From positions 1 through 11,145 of the forward strand of contig QMYO01000028.1 of NCBI GenBank assembly GCA_003662715.1: a DNA stretch of 11,145 bases. Reading direction: 5' to 3'. Of this stretch, positions 6,684 to 11,145 are shown piece by piece. The translations under genes and the position numbers were made by a program. This DNA comes from Candidatus Bathyarchaeota archaeon (GTDB taxonomy: Archaea; Thermoproteota; Bathyarchaeia; Bathyarchaeales; Bathyarchaeaceae). Numbering within the stretch: the first letter of the stretch is position 1; every line of letters begins with the position of its first letter. Below the pieces are notes generated by a model. That model was not told where the DNA came from. It did no database searches and saw only the letters and a program-made list of their open reading frames with translations.

Positions 6684-8192
6684 TTGACAATTTTAGAAGA
6701 ACCGATAAAAGAGGTCTTAACTATTAAGAACTACATCGGCGGAGAATGGGTTGAATCCAAATCAGACCGAATCTTAGATGTGATAAATCCAGCCAATCAA
6801 AAGGTGCTGGCTAAGGTTCCAGTTTCAACCCGTGAAGAAATAGATGAAGCAGTAGAAGCAGCCAAAGAAGCCTTTCCTATGTGGAGAAACACAACGCCAG
6901 TCGCTAGGGTTAGATACCTTTTCAGGTTAAGAGAACTCATGGAGGAACAATTCGAGGAACTTAGTAGAATTCAAACAATGGAACATGGAAAAACGATTGA
7001 CGAATCTCGAGGTGAAACAAGACGCGGAATTGAAATGGTGGAAACCGCCACAGGCATAACCTCATTAATGCAAGGTTATCTCCTAGAAGACATCGCAGTG
7101 GGCATAGACGAATTTGCATACCGACAGCCCCTAGGAGTATTCGGCATAATAGGTCCATTTAACTTCCCATTCATGGTCCCACTATGGTTCATACCCTTTG
7201 CATTAGCCTGCGGAAACTGCGTTGTAGTGAAGCCCTCAAGTGAAGACCCAATCAGCCAAATGAAAATTGCAGAGTTAGCGGAAGAAGTTGGAATTCCCCC
7301 AGGTGTCTGGAACGTAGTTAACGGCGGAAGAGACGTTGTAACAGGCATGCTTGAACATCCCGACATCGAGGGAATCTGCTTCGTTGGCTCAACCCGGGTG
7401 GGAAGAGATGTCATTTACAAAAAATGCGGCGAAACAGGTAAAAGGTGCATCGCCCAATGCGGTGCGAAAAACTTTCTACTGGTGATGCCGGATGCGAATT
7501 TAGATAGAACCATACGAAGTTGCATGACATCATTCTACGGCAATACGGGACAGAGATGTTTATCTGGCGCTAACCTCGTTATTGTGGGTGAAGGCCTTAA
7601 CGAACATGAATTTAACGCGTTTTATGACAAAGTTGTGAACGCATTTGTAAAATCAGCTTCACAGATAAGAGTTGGCTATGGACTTGACGAAACTGTTCAG
7701 ATGGGACCTCTTCGTGATGTAGAGAAAAAGAAAAGACTTGTGAAAACTATACAAAAAGGCATAGATGAAGGAGCAAAGCTACTGCTTGACGGAAGAAACA
7801 TAAAGCTTGTAGGAGACTTGCCTCAGGATGCTTTCCTTAATCCATCAGTCTTCACCGAAGTCACACCAGATATGTACATTGGTAAAGAGGAACTTTTCGG
7901 GCCAATAGCATGTATTATGAGAGCTAAAAACCTTGAAGAAGCAATAGACATGATTCATAGTAACCCTTACGGTAACGCAACGAGCATCTTCACACAAAAT
8001 GGCAAATGGGCAAGACAGTTTATACACGAGGTTAAAGCTGGAAATGTTGGAATTAACATAGGAATAGTTGCTCCAATGTCATTCTTCCCATTCGCAGGCA
8101 TGAAAGATTCCTTCTATGGAGTGCTGCACGGACAGAGAGAAAGCATAGACTTCTTCACCGATAGGAAGGTAGTTATCCAAAGGTGGTTCTAA
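6684..8192 (+). CDS. CoA-acylating (methyl)malonate-semialdehyde dehydrogenase-like aldehyde dehydrogenase
   Basis: 502-residue NAD-linked aldehyde dehydrogenase closest to the MmsA/IolA/ALDH6A1 group, which converts malonate or methylmalonate semialdehyde to acetyl- or propionyl-CoA. Visible parts: PFNFP with N160, K183 in VVKPS, the nucleotide loop FVGSTRVG (233-240), catalytic C292 in GNTGQRC, and E403 in EELFGP. The usual general-base glutamate of hydrolytic dehydrogenases is replaced by Q258 (AQCGAKN); the MMSDH group has Asn here, consistent with transfer to CoA instead of water. R114 and R291 fall where that group has carboxylate-binding arginines, by my recall of the family. The C-terminus KDSFYG...RKVVIQRW is typical of the group. 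The start is TTG with a strong GGAGGAG 6-8 bp upstream. It heads a three-gene unit. Confidence 0.87.
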   Translation: MTILEEPIKEVLTIKNYIGGEWVESKSDRILDVINPANQKVLAKVPVSTREEIDEAVEAAKEAFPMWRNTTPVARVRYLFRLRELMEEQFEELSRIQTMEHGKTIDESRGETRRGIEMVETATGITSLMQGYLLEDIAVGIDEFAYRQPLGVFGIIGPFNFPFMVPLWFIPFALACGNCVVVKPSSEDPISQMKIAELAEEVGIPPGVWNVVNGGRDVVTGMLEHPDIEGICFVGSTRVGRDVIYKKCGETGKRCIAQCGAKNFLLVMPDANLDRTIRSCMTSFYGNTGQRCLSGANLVIVGEGLNEHEFNAFYDKVVNAFVKSASQIRVGYGLDETVQMGPLRDVEKKKRLVKTIQKGIDEGAKLLLDGRNIKLVGDLPQDAFLNPSVFTEVTPDMYIGKEELFGPIACIMRAKNLEEAIDMIHSNPYGNATSIFTQNGKWARQFIHEVKAGNVGINIGIVAPMSFFPFAGMKDSFYGVLHGQRESIDFFTDRKVVIQRWF

Positions 8193-8642
8193 GTGGAAAT
8201 AACCACAGCCTCAGGAGTAATTAGTTACATCGGAAAGGTGGAGGAAAATTCAGCAAAGCTTTATGAAAACTTAGCTCAGAAGTACCCAGAAGATGGGGAA
8301 ACATTTCTATCTCTTGCCAAAGAAAACAGACGAAACAAAAAATCGATAGAATATGCATATTATGGAGTAATCTCCGACAAACTTGAAGCTTGCTTCTGCT
8401 TCGAAAACCTAGATACCGACAACTACTCAATCAAAACTGAATTACCTGAAGAAATAAACTATCCAGATGCTTTGAAAAAACTCATAGACCTAGAAGAGAA
8501 AATTCAAAGATTTCTTTTAGACGCAGCTAAACAATTAAAATCCCTAGTGCCCGATGTTTCCTTTATCTTTGAAAGAGTGGGGAAAAAAAGAGCCAAACGT
8601 GTAACTACACTGAAATCATTACTCGATAAAGCTGCTAAATAG
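8193..8642 (+). CDS. Small helical protein, possibly a degenerate ferritin/rubrerythrin-like four-helix bundle
   Basis: 149-residue, mostly helical, soluble protein. The GTG start directly abuts the TAA of the dehydrogenase, and its AAGGTGG ribosome site lies inside that gene's last codons, so the two are translationally coupled. Helices with spaced glutamates (KVEENSAKLYE around 15-25, LAKENRRNKKSIE at 41-53, LEEKIQRFLLDAAK at 100-113, FERVGKKRAKRV at 126-137) resemble the rubrerythrin layout. The ExxH histidines that would complete a di-iron site are absent (N48 and basic residues stand there), so iron binding is doubtful. Two cysteines (C67 and C69) are close together. I do not recognise a named family. 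The tight coupling suggests an accessory or structural partner of the dehydrogenase. The ferritin-like assignment is tentative; that it is a real gene is well supported. Confidence 0.8.
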   Translation: MEITTASGVISYIGKVEENSAKLYENLAQKYPEDGETFLSLAKENRRNKKSIEYAYYGVISDKLEACFCFENLDTDNYSIKTELPEEINYPDALKKLIDLEEKIQRFLLDAAKQLKSLVPDVSFIFERVGKKRAKRVTTLKSLLDKAAK

Positions 8643-8655
8643 AGGAGTGATTGCT

Positions 8656-8814
8656 ATGGCTAAAACTAAGCGTGTCCACTGTAACACATACCATGTTGAT
8701 GCATACCTAATTGAGTATAATGACGGACGCCTCGTCATCAGATGCGTGCGACGGCCATATTGCAGCGAATGTCCATTCGAAAAGGGAATAACACCTAAAA
8801 GAATAAGGATATAA
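8656..8814 (+). CDS. 52-residue four-cysteine protein, unknown function
   Basis: A short ORF begins with ATG at 8656, preceded by AGAGGAGTG (8641-8649), and lies only 13 bp after the upstream stop. The protein is basic (MAKTKRVHCN at the start, TPKRIRI at the end) and has cysteines at positions 9, 30, 36 and 39. C36-x2-C39 lies in PYCSECPFEK. Four cysteines suit a small zinc site or possibly an iron-sulfur site; the layout is not a standard zinc ribbon. The PYCxxCPFEK motif recurs in the aminotransferase at 9055-10347. Strong ribosome site, operon position and ordered composition make it a probable real gene. I do not recognise the family. Confidence 0.7.
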   Translation: MAKTKRVHCNTYHVDAYLIEYNDGRLVIRCVRRPYCSECPFEKGITPKRIRI

Positions 8815-8882
8815 ATGTACAGCAAAAGCAGCGACTCAGCTGTGAAGCCGCAAGTGGTCTGCCTAAAAGCCTTACGCATCTC

Positions 8883-8906
8883 CATTTTTGTTTTAAACCA
8901 TTTTTT
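8883..8906 (+). terminator. Probable poly-T terminator of the dehydrogenase cassette
   Basis: Three T-rich runs (TTTTTG, then TTTT, then TTTTTT at 8901-8906) lie about 70-90 bp after the last stop codon. Runs of T without a strong hairpin are the normal archaeal termination signal. Another T5 run follows at 8956 upstream of the hairpin (8936-8940). Placement before the next gene's promoter fits. Confidence 0.5.
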
Positions 8907-8956
8907 CCCTTGGACAACATTTGGGAAATTTCACATTTTTCCCTCGCATAAAAGAA

Positions 8957-8972
8957 GGGTGCTGAAGCGCCC
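8957..8972 (+). other. Short GC-rich hairpin (GGGTGC-TGAA-GCGCCC)
   Basis: A six-pair stem (one G-U pair) with a TGAA tetraloop, directly against the tandem ATAGGAAT repeat. In RNA it could stabilise the 3' end of the upstream message or terminate readthrough. As DNA it could be part of a regulator site. No T run follows it immediately, so it is not a classic intrinsic terminator. Confidence 0.35.
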
Positions 8973-8990
8973 ATAGGAATGGATAGGAAT
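8973..8990 (+). promoter_or_regulatory. Tandem ATAGGAAT boxes, 10-bp period, before the aminotransferase promoter
   Basis: ATAGGAAT occurs twice (8973-8980 and 8983-8990), separated by GG, exactly one helical turn apart. The second copy contains GATAGGAA, identical to the box at 6451-6458 (minus strand) before the other aminotransferase. It ends about 6-8 bp before a TATA-like box. It is probably a regulator site; the regulator is unknown. Confidence 0.42.
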
Positions 8991-8995
8991 ACCGA

Positions 8996-9007
8996 AATTT
9001 TAAAAAA
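8996..9007 (+). promoter_or_regulatory. Candidate TATA box for the GABA-type aminotransferase
   Basis: AATTTTAAAAAA following ACCGA. A start point near 9030 leaves a leader of about 25 nt with AAGG (9042-9045) ahead of the ATG at 9055. The layout matches the leftward aminotransferase promoter closely. Confidence 0.45.
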
Positions 9008-9054
9008 CATTTGAACGATAAATAATGGTCTCAAATTGAACAAGGTTGTTGAAT

Positions 9055-10347
9055 ATGGAATCATACAAGGAAATTGTAGACAAAGCCAACAAACATTTGA
9101 TAACAAGCATGCTAACAAAACTGCAACCAGTAGCAATCGCTGAAGCAAAAGGAGCCACCATTAAAGATGTTAATGGAAAAGAGTATATAGACTGCTTTGC
9201 CGGAATCTCTGTGGTAAATGCAGGTCACTGTCAACCAGATATTGTAAACGCCGCTATTGAGCAAGCGAAAAAGCTCGTGCACGCCTGCACCTACGTGTAT
9301 TACATACCTAAAACCATAGAGTTAGCTGAGAAGTTAGCGGAAATCACACCGGCACCATTACAAAAAACGTTTTTCGGCAACAGCGGAGCAGAAGCCCTAG
9401 AGTGCGCCATAAAGCTTGCACGAAAATACACCAAGAAGCCGGAGATAATATCTTTAATGTGCTCATTTCATGGAAGAACACTCGGCACTCTAAGCATAAC
9501 AGGACAGGCTGGACGAAGAAAATACGATATGGGCCCATACATTCAGGGAATATCCTTCGCATACCCACCGTACTGCTATCGTTGCCCATTCGAAAAGGAA
9601 TATCCTGACTGCGGATTACTCTGCGCAAGGTCTGTTCGCGATGTTATAAACTATTGTACCAGCAATGGAGTCGCAGCGTTCGTAGCTGAACCCGTTATGG
9701 GCGAAGGAGGCATTATACCCCCGCCACCAGAATACTTCAGGGTTGTAAAGGAAATACTCGATGAACATAACATTCTATTCATAGCAGACGAAGTTCAAAG
9801 CGGGTTTGGCAGAACAGGAAAGTTTTTCGCGATTGAACACTATGGTGTAGACCCCGACATAATGACAATGGCGAAAGGAATCGCAAACGGTTTTCCAATA
9901 AGTGCATGTACAACGCGACCAGACATTGGCGACTCGTTTGAGCCCGGAGATCATCTCTCCACTTTCGGTGGAAATCCTGTCTCCGCTGCGGCAGCGCTTG
10001 CAAACATTGATTATATGTTGAAAGAAAAGCTTTCTGAACAAGCTGCAAAGAAAGGCGAATATATAATGAAGAGATTTAACGAGCTCAAGGAAGACTATGA
10101 TATCATTGGGGATGTTAGAGGAAAAGGTCTAATGATCGGAATCGAGCTTGTGAAAGATCGGAAAAACAAGACTCCGGCTGTTGAAGAAACAACGAAGATT
10201 AGGGATTTATGCCTACAAAAAGGAGTTATAGTTGGCAGCGGTGGAGTTAAACGGTGCACTCTTAGAATCCAGCCTCCACTGGTCATATCTGATGAGCAGA
10301 TAGACAAAGTGATAGATACTATAGTAGAGTGTTTCAAACAAGTTTAG
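9055..10347 (+). CDS. PLP-dependent class-III aminotransferase, 4-aminobutyrate/beta-alanine type
   Basis: 430-residue class-III aminotransferase. Landmarks (numbered from the ATG) are GNSGAEA (108-114), SFHGRTLG (137-144), the aspartate of ADEVQSGFGRTG (D245), Schiff-base lysine K274 in MAKGIANG, and STFGGNP (302-308). This pattern belongs to the GabT/AGXT2/omega-aminotransferase group, which moves the amino group of GABA, beta-alanine, ornithine-like or similar donors to a 2-oxoacid. An insertion after SFAYPPY carries C174-x2-C177-x8-C186-x3-C190, a possible metal or iron-sulfur site seen in some prokaryotic members. I chose ATG 9055 over the in-frame TTG codons at 9046 and 9049 because AAGG at 9042-9045 is correctly spaced only for the ATG. 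With the upstream CoA-acylating dehydrogenase it could form a beta-alanine or 3-aminoisobutyrate route. Substrate is not proven. Confidence 0.88.
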   Translation: MESYKEIVDKANKHLITSMLTKLQPVAIAEAKGATIKDVNGKEYIDCFAGISVVNAGHCQPDIVNAAIEQAKKLVHACTYVYYIPKTIELAEKLAEITPAPLQKTFFGNSGAEALECAIKLARKYTKKPEIISLMCSFHGRTLGTLSITGQAGRRKYDMGPYIQGISFAYPPYCYRCPFEKEYPDCGLLCARSVRDVINYCTSNGVAAFVAEPVMGEGGIIPPPPEYFRVVKEILDEHNILFIADEVQSGFGRTGKFFAIEHYGVDPDIMTMAKGIANGFPISACTTRPDIGDSFEPGDHLSTFGGNPVSAAAALANIDYMLKEKLSEQAAKKGEYIMKRFNELKEDYDIIGDVRGKGLMIGIELVKDRKNKTPAVEETTKIRDLCLQKGVIVGSGGVKRCTLRIQPPLVISDEQIDKVIDTIVECFKQV

Positions 10348-10415
10348 TGCGTTCAAGCATAACCCGCTAGAATTCGCTTTCATCAAATAGCGGATGCAAT
10401 ATCTTTCGTTTCCAA

Positions 10416-10445
10416 GGATAGAACTATATTCGGTAATGTCTATCC
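10416..10445. promoter_or_regulatory. Inverted repeat GGATAGA/TCTATCC before the last gene's promoter
   Basis: A perfect 7-bp inverted repeat (10416-10422 and 10439-10445, 16-bp spacer) ends directly before the A-rich TATA region. The outer bases GGATAG also occur in the box before the aminotransferase at 9055. A regulator site is possible. A weak RNA hairpin at the end of the preceding transcript is the alternative. Confidence 0.35.
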
Positions 10446-10449
10446 AAAA

Positions 10450-10459
10450 AACTTAAAAC
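10450..10459 (+). promoter_or_regulatory. Candidate TATA box for the saccharopine-dehydrogenase-family gene
   Basis: AACTTAAAAC. Counting 25-30 bp downstream puts the transcript start at about 10480-10486, so the message would be leaderless or nearly so. That agrees with the lack of a ribosome site before the ATG. Confidence 0.42.
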
Positions 10460-10492
10460 ATTAATGTGAATAAAGCCTAGCCCGTGATTACC

Positions 10493-11145
10493 ATGAAAGT
10501 ATTGGTTTTAGGAGGATACGGAGCAGTTGGCACAACAATTTGCGGAGACCTCGCCAAATCACCGCCCATATCTGAAGTTATTTGTGCAGGAAGAAACATA
10601 GACAAAGCTAAGCAACTAGTTCAAAAACTAAAAAGCGATAAAGTGACGCCTAGAAAGGTGGATGCAAGTAACCCCGATGAAGTTATGAAGGCTCTAGAGG
10701 GAGTGGATATAGTAATCAGTACTGCTATACCTAAATACAATTTAGCAGTGATGAAGGCAGCCCTCAAAAAAGGAGCACATTACATAGATAACGCCGTGTA
10801 CGCAACCGTAGATGAAAAGCTTGCGCTTGACGAAGCATTCAAAGACGCTGGTTTAACAGGCTTACTAAATCTCGGTGAAGACCCGGGACTAGCAAACATC
10901 TTTACAAGATATGCCGCTGACAGAATGGACCGTGTCAACGAAATTCGCATAAGAGACGGAGAAACATGTGAAAGTAAAGACTACAAATTCATGGCAACAT
11001 TTTCTCCAGAAGTCTTCCTCGGAGGCGAAATATTTTTGAAGCCACTTATTTTTGAGAACGGTGAATTTAAGAAGTTGCCTCCATTCAGCGGCGAAGAAGT
11101 TTACAACTTTCCAGAGCCAGTGGGTCCATTACATGTTTACTGTAC
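10493..11145 (+). CDS. Saccharopine/lysine dehydrogenase-family oxidoreductase (N-terminal 217 residues, cut by window end)
   Basis: The open frame runs off the right edge with no stop. MKVLVLGGYGAVG gives a Rossmann nucleotide-binding loop (G7-x-x-G10-x-x-G13). A region around VDIVISTAIP (71-80) and AHYIDN (95-100), then GEDPG (129-132 area) and FPEPVGPLHVYC at the cut end, are typical of the saccharopine dehydrogenase family. That family includes saccharopine reductase, lysine 6-dehydrogenase and carboxynorspermidine dehydrogenase, and members are usually about 370-400 residues, so slightly over half is present. An in-frame GTG at 10484 could be a leaderless start; ATG 10493 gives the natural N-terminus. 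It is the same strand as the aminotransferase but has its own promoter. A role in lysine or polyamine-related conversion is possible, not shown. Confidence 0.8.
   Translation, partial: MKVLVLGGYGAVGTTICGDLAKSPPISEVICAGRNIDKAKQLVQKLKSDKVTPRKVDASNPDEVMKALEGVDIVISTAIPKYNLAVMKAALKKGAHYIDNAVYATVDEKLALDEAFKDAGLTGLLNLGEDPGLANIFTRYAADRMDRVNEIRIRDGETCESKDYKFMATFSPEVFLGGEIFLKPLIFENGEFKKLPPFSGEEVYNFPEPVGPLHVYC

Noticed and set aside
8821..8880. Possible small structured RNA or tRNA-like element in the gap after the small protein
   Set aside because: Only very short stems (such as CAGC/GCTG) are seen; no tRNA arms and no C/D-box motifs.
8815..8976. 53-codon ORF starting right after the stop of the small cysteine protein, with AAGGAT upstream
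   Set aside because: It runs through the poly-T terminator region and the hairpin, and its composition looks random (phenylalanine and lysine from T and A runs). It is probably the 3' trailer of the cassette.
9046..9054. In-frame TTG codons as start of the second aminotransferase
   Set aside because: AAGG ends directly before TTG 9046, too close for use, and is about 9 bp from ATG 9055, which also gives the normal N-terminus.
10364..10393. CCGCTA/TAGCGG inverted repeat after the second aminotransferase as a terminator
   Set aside because: Six-bp stem with an 18-nt loop and no T run behind it; too weak to call.
1..11145. CRISPR arrays, insertion sequences, toxin-antitoxin or phage genes
   Set aside because: No regularly spaced repeats, transposase-like proteins, terminal inverted repeats or defence-type domains were found on either strand.

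Overview
The window reads as a piece of an anaerobic archaeal chromosome. Genes are preceded by archaeal-type TATA-like boxes and short leaders, often with a Shine-Dalgarno sequence. There are two tungsten-type aldehyde:ferredoxin oxidoreductases with polyferredoxin partners. The proteins look like those of uncultured Thermoproteota such as Bathyarchaeia; that placement is an impression from protein style, not a computed result. There are ten protein genes (nine complete, one cut by the right edge). I see no tRNA, rRNA, CRISPR array or mobile element.

Left half (minus strand, read right to left): a class-III aminotransferase resembling glutamate-1-semialdehyde aminomutase (5070-6386) is followed by two successive modules. 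Each module is a four-cluster ferredoxin-type subunit followed by an AOR catalytic subunit: 4911 to 2451, then 2302 to 53. Each module has its own candidate promoter, so the pair looks like a duplicated and diverged two-subunit enzyme rather than one operon.

Centre: a 297-bp divergent control region (6387-6683) separates the leftward aminotransferase from a rightward unit. It holds two very similar dyad sites sharing TTGTCCGA and a tandem box next to the leftward TATA.

Right half (plus strand): a CoA-acylating (methyl)malonate-semialdehyde-type dehydrogenase (6684-8192) abuts a small helical, ferritin-like protein lacking the usual metal-ligand histidines (8193-8642). A 52-residue four-cysteine protein follows (8656-8814). 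After a 240-bp gap with poly-T runs, a hairpin, a 10-bp-period repeat and a TATA box comes a GABA/beta-alanine-type class-III aminotransferase with a four-cysteine insertion (9055-10347). Last is the first 217 residues of a saccharopine/lysine-dehydrogenase-family protein (from 10493).

Working model (inference): the locus looks like a ferredoxin- and CoA-linked amino-acid or omega-amino-acid catabolic island. Aminotransferases would produce aldehydes or semialdehydes. The CoA-acylating dehydrogenase would conserve some as acyl-CoA, and the two AOR complexes would oxidise others to acids (or work in reverse) with ferredoxin. The most notable non-coding signals are the paired dyads in the divergent region and an identical GATAGGAA box 65-66 bp before the start codon of both aminotransferase genes, which suggests co-regulation.
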